64,000 nucleotides of DNA from Hyphococcus lacteus (GTDB taxonomy: Bacteria; Pseudomonadota; Alphaproteobacteria; Caulobacterales; Parvularculaceae), in NCBI RefSeq assembly GCF_041058985.1, contig NZ_JBEHZE010000001.1, positions 1,674,001 to 1,738,000 on the forward strand. The letters are read 5' to 3'. Position numbers and translations under genes: made by a program. Within the stretch, counting starts at the first letter, position 1. The number at the start of each line of letters is the position of its first letter. The notes under the pieces are model-generated. The model searched no databases and was not told where the DNA came from. It was given only the letters and a program-made list of their open reading frames with translations. Shown piece by piece: positions 18,693 to 25,472 of the stretch.

Positions 18693-19481
18693 ATGCCACG
18701 CGTAAGAATGAAGCCGGACACCCTCAATGAGGAAAATAGGAAATTTGAGCAAACGCGCTTAAGGCAACCAGTTTTTGTGAATTCTGTTCCTAAAAGTGGA
18801 ACGCATTTGTTGAGAAACATTGTTCGGATGTTTGTTCCAGTGGAGCAACAATATCACGCGCAGTTTATTCAGTACCCAAACCTGCAAGAGCACTTGGAAG
18901 CTTTTGATCAGGAGAAATGTAATTTGAGCTGGGGACACCTTTTGTTTTCGGATGCCTCAGCTATGGAATTAACAGGTGCGCGAAAAATCGTTTTGTACCG
19001 TGATCCGCATAGTTGGGTGCTCGCGCGCGCGCGATTTTTTCTATCCGACGAATTCACCGGGAATATCGAACACGTAAAGGGCGGCCGGATATCAGTTGAA
19101 GAACTGCTTAATTTGATGATTTTTGGCATCTATCAAAAGGTGCCTTCGCTTCTTGATCTTTATATGCATAACGCCGTTGCCTGGATGGGAACGGTCAATG
19201 CGATGGTAAAATACGAAGAACTTGTTGGTGCTGTTAAGCGGATCGACGATCTAGAATCTGAAGTTTATTTCCGGAAGTTGTTGGGACAGTGCGGTATTGA
19301 TCCCATCCCGGACGATTGGCGCGAACGAGTTAAAATCGGCTCTGACCGCAAACAAAGCGGCACGGCACGAGAAAACCTCTCTGGATTGTCAGTGGAAATT
19401 CCGAATGAGTTACCAGAGACCCAAAAGAAACTGGTCGAGTTTGTAGCGCCGGGGCTTCGTAAGCTTTTAGGGTACGAATAA
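18693..19481 (+). CDS. Sulfotransferase-family protein
   Basis: This 262-residue cytosolic protein has the PAPS-binding 5'-phosphosulfate loop PKSGTHLL (residues 33-40) and the 3'-phosphate motif YRDPHSWVLARARFFLS further on, which define the sulfotransferase fold. Such enzymes move sulfate from PAPS to a sugar, lipid or other acceptor. The acceptor is not predictable. The gene is alone between two terminators, next to the TonB receptor and mla genes. A tail of the type WRERVKIGSDRKQSG resembles the C-terminal PAPS/substrate region of bacterial members. Confidence 0.82.
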   Translation: MPRVRMKPDTLNEENRKFEQTRLRQPVFVNSVPKSGTHLLRNIVRMFVPVEQQYHAQFIQYPNLQEHLEAFDQEKCNLSWGHLLFSDASAMELTGARKIVLYRDPHSWVLARARFFLSDEFTGNIEHVKGGRISVEELLNLMIFGIYQKVPSLLDLYMHNAVAWMGTVNAMVKYEELVGAVKRIDDLESEVYFRKLLGQCGIDPIPDDWRERVKIGSDRKQSGTARENLSGLSVEIPNELPETQKKLVEFVAPGLRKLLGYE

Positions 19482-19504
19482 CATCTATCTTTGGCGACTG
19501 CGAT

Positions 19505-19530
19505 AAAGCCCTCCATCGGAGGGCTTTTTT
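19505..19530 (+). terminator. Rho-independent terminator
   Basis: AAAGCCCTCC (19505-19514) pairs with GGAGGGCTTT (19518-19527) across a 3-nt loop and runs into T residues. It ends the sulfotransferase transcript and lies next to the convergent mlaC stop; a short A-run on the other side may let it work in both directions. Confidence 0.88.
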
Positions 19531-20172
19531 CTATCCGCCTACGCGTTTCTTGAGTTCTACGATGAGGGCATCAATGCCTTTTTCGCGCCCGCCATTGTTG
19601 GCTATGATTGATGTAAATTGGCTTCGTTGTTCAATCGCGAGCCAGACATTATCCGCCCCAGCATCAACAACCGTCATCTCTTTGCTGTCACGAGCGCGAT
19701 AAACTCGCCAGTGAATCACAGCATTGGCAAAAGGGTCGCCCGGTTCGGGGTTTTCGAGTTTTGAATTTACGATGATATCGCGTTCTGATCGATCTACAGA
19801 GCCAGTAACTTTAAGGGTTTGACCGGCATAATCGGAAAGCGTGTTTTGATATATTTGCGTCGCGTAGCGTTTAAACAGCGGATAATAAACATCAGCCTGT
19901 GTGTCAGTCATCTGGCGCGCATATTGGCCGAGTACGAAACGACCGATACGCCGCATGTCCACATGCTTATCGACGATGTCTTCTATTGCATCAAACATTT
20001 GATCGCGGTCACTAACGCTAAGCGCTGGTTCTGCTTCGTCTAGAATGGTTTGGACAAAGGTTTCAGCGTTTTGGTCCGCAAACGCGGGTTGTGCGGTAAG
20101 CGCGAGCGTCATTCCTGCAAGGCCGATTGCGGCGCGATTGATCGATCTATAAAGGGGCGGGAAGGGCTGCAT
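19531..20172 (-). CDS. mlaC: Phospholipid-transport periplasmic protein MlaC
   Basis: MlaC shuttles phospholipids between the outer-membrane MlaA complex and the inner-membrane MlaFEDB transporter to keep outer-leaflet lipid asymmetry. The 213-residue protein has a signal peptide (PAFAD cleavage) and the Ttg2D/MlaC fold with the typical RRIGRFVLGQYARQMT and YFPLFKRYATQIYQNTLSDYAG-like stretches. I chose the ATG at 20172, with a GGAGA site 6 nt upstream; an in-frame TTG at 20193 is less likely. mlaA lies 30 nt upstream on the same strand, so both form an operon. Confidence 0.92.
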   Translation of the reverse strand: MQPFPPLYRSINRAAIGLAGMTLALTAQPAFADQNAETFVQTILDEAEPALSVSDRDQMFDAIEDIVDKHVDMRRIGRFVLGQYARQMTDTQADVYYPLFKRYATQIYQNTLSDYAGQTLKVTGSVDRSERDIIVNSKLENPEPGDPFANAVIHWRVYRARDSKEMTVVDAGADNVWLAIEQRSQFTSIIANNGGREKGIDALIVELKKRVGG

Positions 20173-20202
20173 GAAAGTCTCCAGTGAATACAAAAGCCAG
20201 GG

Positions 20203-21018
20203 CTATTCTAGATCGTCAAATTCTTCGAAGTCGCCAATGTCCGGAAGGTCGTCAAAGCTGGTCCGGCCATTGGTAATTTCACGCTGACGAGATTGCAGAT
20301 AAAAACTACGGATCGACGCATAATAATCGAGAGAGTCAGCCTCGATATCGGCGAGAGATTCGATGAGCGGCTCGCGTGCCGAAAGAAGCGTCATACCCGT
20401 AGTGCTATACCGGAAATATGCTGCGGCGTCCGTGCGGATCCAAATTGCGGGGTCTGTCCCCATATCAACGGCGCGTCCAAATCCGTCGCGAAGCGTGCTC
20501 GGACCAAAGAACGGCAAGACCAAATATGGCCCAGAAGAAACGCCCCAAACGGCCAGTGTTTGGCCAAAGTCCTCAGAATGCTGATCAATGCCCATCCGTT
20601 CAGCCGGGTCACCCATGCCGCCAAATCCGATTGTCGAGTTTACAACAAAGCGACTGGCCGTTTTTCCGGCACGGCCAAATTCACCTTGAAGGATGTCGTT
20701 CGCGAGGGTGATAGGGGTGCCCAAATTGGCGAGGAAATTTCTGATGCCTTTGCGTTGTTTCTTATGGGTCACAGCGCGGTATGCCTTTGCGGCCGGTACG
20801 AATAAAGCCCCATCAAGTCCGTTATTGATCGCAAACATTTTGCGGTTGAACCCCTCCCAGGGGTCAGCAACCGCATTTGTTGATATTGGTGCGCTTTCGA
20901 GTTCTGCCGCTAAGCTATCAGGGTCTGGATTGCCAGTAATCTGTGCGTGTGCGGGGACCAGTAATGGTACACACATTGCGATCGGCAAAATGGCTTTGGT
21001 CAGAGCAGCAGTCTTCAT
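20203..21018 (-). CDS. mlaA: MlaA (VacJ) outer-membrane lipid-asymmetry protein
   Basis: MlaA removes misplaced phospholipids from the outer leaflet and hands them to MlaC. The 271-residue protein contains DPWEGFNRKMFAINNGLD, LGTPITLANDILQGEF and GPYLVLPFFGPSTLRDGFGR, all VacJ hallmarks. The start is ATG 21018 (a GGGGAAAA site precedes it). The N-terminus is a Sec signal (PAHAQ) and I see no clear lipobox; the only early Cys follows Met (AMC), unlike the classic lipoprotein MlaA. It heads the mlaA-mlaC pair; the rest of the Mla system must be elsewhere. Confidence 0.9.
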   Translation of the reverse strand: MKTAALTKAILPIAMCVPLLVPAHAQITGNPDPDSLAAELESAPISTNAVADPWEGFNRKMFAINNGLDGALFVPAAKAYRAVTHKKQRKGIRNFLANLGTPITLANDILQGEFGRAGKTASRFVVNSTIGFGGMGDPAERMGIDQHSEDFGQTLAVWGVSSGPYLVLPFFGPSTLRDGFGRAVDMGTDPAIWIRTDAAAYFRYSTTGMTLLSAREPLIESLADIEADSLDYYASIRSFYLQSRQREITNGRTSFDDLPDIGDFEEFDDLE

Positions 21019-21149
21019 GTGGGCTTTTCCCCGTAAAGCGAATCGAAACGTCTCGTTACACCGAAATGATGGCCGGTTTCGGGCATGAATATAAGAGGTC
21101 CGACCGTCCAAACAAGAAAACCTCGATAGAGTTCACGTGAGGTGAGGCG

Positions 21150-21157
21150 ATCTAGTC
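21150..21157. repeat. Target-site duplication, left copy
   Basis: ATCTAGTC occurs directly outside both ends of the insertion element (here and at 22915-22922). The 8-bp length fits IS1595-family transposition. CG flanks on both sides mean a longer 12-bp match (CGATCTAGTCCG) is also present. Confidence 0.88.
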
Positions 21158-21185
21158 CGCATATATCCCCTTGGCGTATGTTGGC
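21158..21185 (+). repeat. Left terminal inverted repeat
   Basis: The first 28 nt of the element match the reverse complement of 22887-22914 at 26 positions. The two differences are G/A changes at repeat positions 17 and 26. Confidence 0.9.
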
Positions 21186-21247
21186 GAATCGGTTATTTCG
21201 TCAATTTACTCGACTCCGAACCCGGAGTTCGGTCATGAGTAGGGTCT

Positions 21248-21883
21248 ATGCTCAACTGGTTCAAAAAAAATACACCTGTTTGGCTGCCAACTTCTGGGTT
21301 TGCTATTACAGGCATTCTTGCAATCGTTCGGTTCAGCCCACCGTCGAGGTGGTCCATGCCTGATTGGTCTGTCGTCGCATTTGTTTTCTTTTCTGGGTGG
21401 TTGTTTTGCCAAGCGCTGCATTCTCTTTGGTTTCACGAGAGATCTGTTATTAAGAGGTGGATTGAACGGCGAAAGTTTCGCGCCGTTGTAGAGCCTTATT
21501 ATCAAGATGAAGCAGAGCCGGGAATTCACTTAATATCCCTTCAGCTTCTCATTGTTGCTCCAGAGTCTATAGATACCAAAGATATTGAAATACATTATTG
21601 GCTGGGAGGTCCCAATAACCAGACGGTGGACTCGCGTGTTGATAAATTACCATCCCTTACTAGGGGAAAGCTGCACAATTCAGTGCTTGCTGGATTCATC
21701 GTTAATATGTCAAATAAGACCATCGAGTGTGTTTCCGACGATGGCAAAAATAATATTATGATAGACTCGAATACTGTCTATGAAGCGTGCTTCACAATTT
21801 CTGCGCAAAAGATAAATCCGAAAACCATTACTCGCAAAGTGACTTTCGAATTCGATTTGTCACGCTTTATTTCTGTGGATTAG
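21248..21883 (+). CDS. Passenger protein of the IS element: 211-aa membrane protein of unknown function
   Basis: I do not recognise this family. The protein starts with a short basic end and two hydrophobic segments (about residues 14-31 and 41-60), then a soluble domain of about 140 residues with alternating strands (HLISLQLLIVAPESI, IEIHYWLGGPNN, KVTFEFDLSRF). The layout suggests a two-pass membrane anchor with a beta-rich domain on one side. The start codon ATG 21248 lies 90 nt inside the left repeat with an AGGG site close upstream. Base composition is more AT-rich than the flanks. It is followed after 4 nt by a second passenger ORF, so the two are translationally linked. Confidence 0.65.
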   Translation: MLNWFKKNTPVWLPTSGFAITGILAIVRFSPPSRWSMPDWSVVAFVFFSGWLFCQALHSLWFHERSVIKRWIERRKFRAVVEPYYQDEAEPGIHLISLQLLIVAPESIDTKDIEIHYWLGGPNNQTVDSRVDKLPSLTRGKLHNSVLAGFIVNMSNKTIECVSDDGKNNIMIDSNTVYEACFTISAQKINPKTITRKVTFEFDLSRFISVD

Positions 21884-21887
21884 GCCA

Positions 21888-22070
21888 ATGTCTCGCGGTA
21901 AACATTTAAGCCTAGAAGAGGCTCGCAAGCAGGGCCTGCTCGATCAGTTCGCCAAGGAACACCCGAACGAGGCGGATACGGAACGTTTTGAACGCTTAAT
22001 GAAGGCTATGGCTTCGGGAAAGAAGCCAACAAAATTGGGAACATCAGCTCGCCCCGTTTCCGAAGATTAA
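21888..22070 (+). CDS. Passenger protein of the IS element: 60-aa charged protein
   Basis: This small hydrophilic protein (MSRGKHLSLEEARKQG start, then LLDQFAKEHPNEADTERFERL) is predicted to be helical and highly charged. From memory, similar short ORFs beginning with RGKHLSLEEARK sit beside IS1595-type transposases in other alphaproteobacteria, so it is probably a standing part of such elements; this needs a database check. It starts 4 nt after the 211-aa gene. Its last 65 nt overlap the 3' end of the transposase gene on the other strand. A regulatory or transposition-helper role is conceivable but not shown. Confidence 0.7.
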   Translation: MSRGKHLSLEEARKQGLLDQFAKEHPNEADTERFERLMKAMASGKKPTKLGTSARPVSED

Positions 22071-22866
22071 ACCGAAACTCAAATTCACCTAAGTAGGTCG
22101 GCAAATGTTTCGGGGATACCCACACATGGGTTCCGTAGATGCCGCGTTTAAGCCAAGACCAGAAGCCTTCGATTGTGTTGGTGTGAGTGCTGCCACGAAC
22201 GTATTCGCCTTTGCGATGGTTCACGCTCGTATGCTTAAAGCCGTGATCGCTTAGCTTTAGAAAGGCTGGACCTTCATCAGTAGCGATCCAGCTATCACGC
22301 TTCACCGCATCAGCAACGGAACCGGAAACGACTATGCCGCTGCGATTACGAACAATCTTGGTCATAACTTTGCCGTTGCGCTCAACCATACCGAGCACGA
22401 TGGTTTTATCTTCTGCACCCTTCTTATCCTTACCGCCAATATATGCCTTGTCCGCCTCAACCAAAGCGCCACCACCACCGAGGCGGTCATTACCGTCAAC
22501 TTGGCCCATATATTCGCGGATTTTGAAGGCAATGCGCCACGCTGTTTTATAGGTGACACCTAGCTGGCGCTGAATTTCCTTTGCGGAGACACCGTTGCGC
22601 GTCGTGGTGAATAGAAACATTGCATAGTACCACTTTTGCAGAGGTGTCCGGCTACGCTCGAAGGGTGTTCCGGCCATCGGGTGAATGTGATGACCGCAAT
22701 TACAGGTATAGGCGGGCATATTGGAAAGGCGTTTGAAGTCACCAATCACGCCGCAGCGCTCACATACAGGCTCGCTTCCGTATCGGCTGTGGAAAAGGTG
22801 ATCCAGACAAGCGTCGTCGTCAGGAAACTGTTTGAAAAAGTCTTGGATGTTCATTGCTTTTGCCAT
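22006..22866 (-). CDS. IS1595-family (ISXO2-like) transposase
   Basis: The 286-residue protein has the N-terminal zinc ribbon (CERCGVIGDFKRLSNMPAYTCNCG) typical of IS1595 transposases, a helix-turn-helix-like part (NGVSAKEIQRQLGVTYKTAWRI) and then the DDE-like catalytic domain. Candidate catalytic residues are Asp in VEADKAYIGG, Asp in IATDEGPAF, and the NTIEGFWSWLKRGIYGTH block that supplies the last acidic residue. The frame is complete from ATG to stop with no disruption, so the element may be active. The start lies 48 nt inside the right end. Confidence 0.93.
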   Translation of the reverse strand: MAKAMNIQDFFKQFPDDDACLDHLFHSRYGSEPVCERCGVIGDFKRLSNMPAYTCNCGHHIHPMAGTPFERSRTPLQKWYYAMFLFTTTRNGVSAKEIQRQLGVTYKTAWRIAFKIREYMGQVDGNDRLGGGGALVEADKAYIGGKDKKGAEDKTIVLGMVERNGKVMTKIVRNRSGIVVSGSVADAVKRDSWIATDEGPAFLKLSDHGFKHTSVNHRKGEYVRGSTHTNTIEGFWSWLKRGIYGTHVWVSPKHLPTYLGEFEFRFNLRKRGELMFPILLASFPKP

Positions 22867-22886
22867 GAACCCAATATAGGTATTTG

Positions 22887-22914
22887 GCTAACATACGTCA
22901 AGGGGATATATGCG
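22887..22914 (-). repeat. Right terminal inverted repeat
   Basis: This is the reverse-complement partner of 21158-21185, with 26 of 28 bases matching, and it ends at the right copy of the target duplication. Confidence 0.9.
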
Positions 22915-22922
22915 ATCTAGTC
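22915..22922. repeat. Target-site duplication, right copy
   Basis: ATCTAGTC is repeated here, identical to 21150-21157. Confidence 0.88.
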
Positions 22923-22937
22923 CGCCATTGCCAGCAT

Positions 22938-22953
22938 ATAAAGATATCTTTAT
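22938..22953. promoter_or_regulatory. Perfect 16-bp palindrome, likely operator of the ArsR-type gene
   Basis: ATAAAGATATCTTTAT is a perfect palindrome 39 nt before the start of the ArsR-methyltransferase gene. ArsR-family dimers bind such sites, and similar AAAGATATCTTT-like sequences are known for SahR-type regulators of methionine/SAM recycling in proteobacteria. Autoregulation is the simplest reading. Confidence 0.6.
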
Positions 22954-22992
22954 GTTTCGTGGAGGAATCGGTGGTTTGGGAACAGGAAACTA

Positions 22993-23952
22993 ATGGCGCT
23001 TGATGTAGCGTTGAATATTTTTCGCGCCATAGGCGAAGAAACACGATTGCGGATCATGGTGCTCCTTAGTCGCGGCGAACTGACGGTGAGTGAAATCACG
23101 TCCATTCTCGGCCAGAGCCAACCACGGGTAAGTCGCCATCTAAAAATTCTAGCGGATGCAGGTCTGGTTGAACGTCATCGCGAAGGCGCGTGGATGTTTT
23201 ATCGCACGACGGCCGACGCCGGGGATAATGATGAGCCGCCTCGGCAGGCTGTATTGCGTGCGGTCTGGGATATGGCAAAAGCGGATGACCGCATTTTAGC
23301 GCGCGATTCTGATCGTTTCGATCAAGTGCGGGTTGCCCGTGCCGCACAGGCAGCGGCGTATTTTGAAGAAAATGCCGGAGAGTGGAACCGGTTGCGGAAT
23401 TTGCACCTACCGGAACAGGATATCGAAGCGCGGATACTCGATATTGTCGGCAGTAATCCGGTTGATCTTTTCATAGACATGGGGACCGGCACAGGGCGGA
23501 TGCTCGAAATTTTTGCGCCCCTTTATAGTTCTGCGGTTGGCTATGACCTCTCGCCGGAGATGCTGGCGATTGCGCGCGCCAATCTTGATCAGGCGAAGAT
23601 TGCGCATGCTCAGGTGCGGCATGGAGATATTTTTTCACTGCCCCTTGAAGCCTCAACGGCTGATGTCGTGTGTATCCATCAGGTCTTGCACTTTCTAGGA
23701 GATCCTGGCGCTGCGGTAGCAGAGGGCGCGCGGCTTTTGAAAACTGGGGGTAGGCTGATTATTTCAGATTTTGCCCCGCATGATTTAGAATTCCTGCGCG
23801 AGGAACATGCGCATCGGCGGTTGGGTTTTTCAGACGCAGAGGTTTCTGACTGGTGTGCAACATCGAAATTGAAGCTCACACAAGTTGAAACATTGTCACC
23901 GATTTCTGCTGATAAACAAAGACTTACAGTCAAAATCTGGCGATGTGAGTGA
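22993..23952 (+). CDS. ArsR-family regulator fused to a SAM-dependent methyltransferase domain
   Basis: The 319-residue protein has an N-terminal winged-helix domain of about 90 residues (GEETRLRIMVLLSRGELTVS, LGQSQPRVSRHLKILADAGLVERHREG) followed by a class I methyltransferase domain. Motif I is LFIDMGTGTGRMLEIFAP and later motifs are YDLSPEMLAIARANL and ADVVCIHQVLHFLGDPGAAV. Such fusions in Alphaproteobacteria resemble SahR-like regulators tied to the methionine cycle, with SAM or S-adenosylhomocysteine as likely effector (inference). Usual partners such as metF, metH or ahcY are not next to it. The palindrome upstream is a candidate operator, and an IS element now sits just beyond it. Confidence 0.88.
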   Translation: MALDVALNIFRAIGEETRLRIMVLLSRGELTVSEITSILGQSQPRVSRHLKILADAGLVERHREGAWMFYRTTADAGDNDEPPRQAVLRAVWDMAKADDRILARDSDRFDQVRVARAAQAAAYFEENAGEWNRLRNLHLPEQDIEARILDIVGSNPVDLFIDMGTGTGRMLEIFAPLYSSAVGYDLSPEMLAIARANLDQAKIAHAQVRHGDIFSLPLEASTADVVCIHQVLHFLGDPGAAVAEGARLLKTGGRLIISDFAPHDLEFLREEHAHRRLGFSDAEVSDWCATSKLKLTQVETLSPISADKQRLTVKIWRCE

Positions 23953-23960
23953 TTCTAGTC

Positions 23961-24062
23961 TTAGCTGAAAACACCTGCCAGCAATAATGCAACAAGAGTA
24001 AAGCTGGCCCCACATACTACCCCCGCGATCAAAACCCCGAACACGTCAAATGTGCGCCCCAT
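23961..24062 (-). CDS. Possible 33-aa membrane miniprotein
   Basis: A short minus-strand ORF reads MGRTFDVFGVLIAG and then VVCGASFTLVALLLAGVFS, a single hydrophobic segment spanning most of its length. Three ATG codons follow one another at 24068, 24065 and 24062; a GGTGGGGA ribosome site lies 6 nt before the third, which I chose. Nothing else codes in this stretch. Such small single-pass proteins are common but poorly annotated; no function is known. Confidence 0.4.
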   Translation of the reverse strand: MGRTFDVFGVLIAGVVCGASFTLVALLLAGVFS

Positions 24063-24068
24063 CATCAT

Positions 24069-24351
24069 TCCCCACCGTGAGCACGACCCGAACCTTGATC
24101 GTCGTTTGACATTTTTTCAGGGCGAGACCGCCCTACGGCAAAATTGTGTCGCGTAAACGAAAGTTTTGCAAAGCCTCTAAATTCGCGCGGTACGCATCAA
24201 GTGCGCCAGAGCCACGTTAAGCATCTGCTCAGCTTCGAGAACTTTCTGTCTCGCTATTTTTCCACATGTTTGTTTCGCTAAATCGGGGATGGATGGGCCG
24301 ATTTCTTATGGTGCGGCGTCGAGCCACTGGATTTTGCAGAGCGTGAGACCT
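24069..24351. other. Intergenic region upstream of the DjlA-like gene
   Basis: This stretch of about 280 nt contains a TTGACA element (24114-24119) and a small hairpin (AGGGCG / CGCCCT near 24119-24135), but no convincing gene. An open minus-strand frame near 24180-24290 lacks a usable start codon. Confidence 0.35.
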
Positions 24352-25047
24352 ATGACCGCTGCCATGTCATTTTGGGATCGCATAGAAACCATTCTGGCCG
24401 AGGCGCATAAACGCACCATCGGCGCGATGCTTGATGCGATTGCCGCGCGAAAACAGCGCCGCAATGAAGAGGCTTTTGCGATTGCCCTGATCGCGCTCTC
24501 TGCAAAAATGGCCAAAGCTGATGGCGTCGTGACCGACGACGAAGTGTCTGCATTCCGGGATTTTTTCAAAATACCAGAAAAACAGGCCGATCGCGTTCGG
24601 ATGGTTTATCAGTTGGCACAACAAGATGTGGCGGGATTTTCAGAATATTTGGGGCAGGTCGCGCGGATTTTTGTGGATGCGCCGTCGGTTCTTGAAGATG
24701 TTCTCGATTGTTTATTCCACGTTGCTGTTGCTGACGGGGTCGCTCACCCGCGTGAATTGGAATTGCTTGATGAAACCGCAAAGGTTTTTGGGATTTCGAA
24801 CAGAGCATACCATCGCTTAAAGGCCGCACATCTTGGGCTGGGCGAGGATGACCCGTATCTAATATTAGGTGTGGAGCCGGGAATCGCGCTTGATGAGCTT
24901 AAGTCTGTTTATCGCTCGCTGTCGCGAGACCATCACCCGGATGCCTTGATGGGGCGTGGTGTGCCTCCGGACCTTGTTCTGATCGCAGAGCGTAGAATGG
25001 CCACAATTAACGAGGCTTATGAGCGAATATTAAAGGACTACATGTAA
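24352..25047 (+). CDS. TerB-DnaJ protein, DjlA-like co-chaperone
   Basis: The N-terminal two thirds is a TerB/tellurite-resistance-like helical domain (AIALIALSAKMAKADGVVTDDE, HVAVADGVAHPRELELLDE) and the C-terminus a J-domain with the required HPD tripeptide (RSLSRDHHPDALMGRG). DjlA-type proteins stimulate DnaK. Unlike E. coli DjlA there is no N-terminal membrane segment, so a soluble protein is expected. Start choice is uncertain: ATG 24289, 24352 and 24364 are all in frame; 24352 gives 231 residues and starts just before the conserved FWDRIETIL. Confidence 0.83.
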   Translation: MTAAMSFWDRIETILAEAHKRTIGAMLDAIAARKQRRNEEAFAIALIALSAKMAKADGVVTDDEVSAFRDFFKIPEKQADRVRMVYQLAQQDVAGFSEYLGQVARIFVDAPSVLEDVLDCLFHVAVADGVAHPRELELLDETAKVFGISNRAYHRLKAAHLGLGEDDPYLILGVEPGIALDELKSVYRSLSRDHHPDALMGRGVPPDLVLIAERRMATINEAYERILKDYM

Positions 25048-25129
25048 AAAATATGGTTTCATGTGGGTATGCTGCTGGACGCTGGGCCGGGAGTTTGGTC
25101 AGATATAAACTGTAACAAGAGGCGTATTT

Positions 25130-25360
25130 GTGGATAGCAGTGGAAACAGCAAGGAAATCCAAACCACAGAAAAAGGGTTTTGGCTTCAAATGCTGAAGCA
25201 AGCAGAAGAAGCATTTTTGCTTGCTAGCATCATTGTGATCTCGTCGCTTGCTGTGATCTCTTTGGCTATCGTCGCGCCATTTGTTCTAATGATTTCAGCG
25301 ATAAGCGGCATTTTCTCCGGCGGGAATGAAACCCGCAGATGGCGACCCGTCAACGCTTAA
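25130..25360 (+). CDS. Small membrane protein of unknown function (76 aa)
   Basis: I do not recognise it. It has a charged start of about 27 residues, then one long or two close hydrophobic segments (LLASIIVISSLAVISLAIVA and PFVLMISAISGIFSGG) and a basic tail. A GTG start at 25130 has an AAGAGG site 7 nt upstream, which supports translation. It sits 82 nt after the DjlA-like gene. Confidence 0.55.
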   Translation: MDSSGNSKEIQTTEKGFWLQMLKQAEEAFLLASIIVISSLAVISLAIVAPFVLMISAISGIFSGGNETRRWRPVNA

Positions 25361-25408
25361 TCGCCGTTTGATCAGGTTACTGCTTTTCTAATTAGATAAT
25401 TTAGATTG

Positions 25409-25424
25409 ATGCAGCACGCTGCAT
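25409..25424. promoter_or_regulatory. Inverted repeat upstream of the DMT transporter gene
   Basis: ATGCAGC and GCTGCAT flank a 2-nt centre, 48 nt before the transporter start. The perfect 7-bp arms suit a dimeric repressor; no specific regulator is evident. Confidence 0.35.
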
Positions 25425-25472
25425 GGCATAAGGCGCGACAGACATGTTCGTCATCCTGAAAGGATAGTTGCT

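Larger units (their letters stand above)
21158..22914. mobile_element. IS1595-family insertion element with passenger genes (1,757 bp)
   Basis: The element is bounded by inverted repeats that match at 26 of 28 positions (CGCATATATCCCCTTG then G/A, CGTATGTT, G/A, GC) and by an 8-bp direct duplication. It encodes a minus-strand IS1595-type transposase and two plus-strand passenger ORFs (211 and 60 aa), with the transposase and the 60-aa gene overlapping tail to tail. Intact ends, intact duplication and an intact transposase suggest a recent insertion. It lies between mlaA (minus strand) and an ArsR-type gene (plus strand). Confidence 0.92.

Noticed and set aside
24175..24290. Minus-strand open frame ending in a helical-looking peptide near the DjlA-like gene
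   Set aside because: No start codon precedes the helical part except a late ATG; too short to support as a gene.
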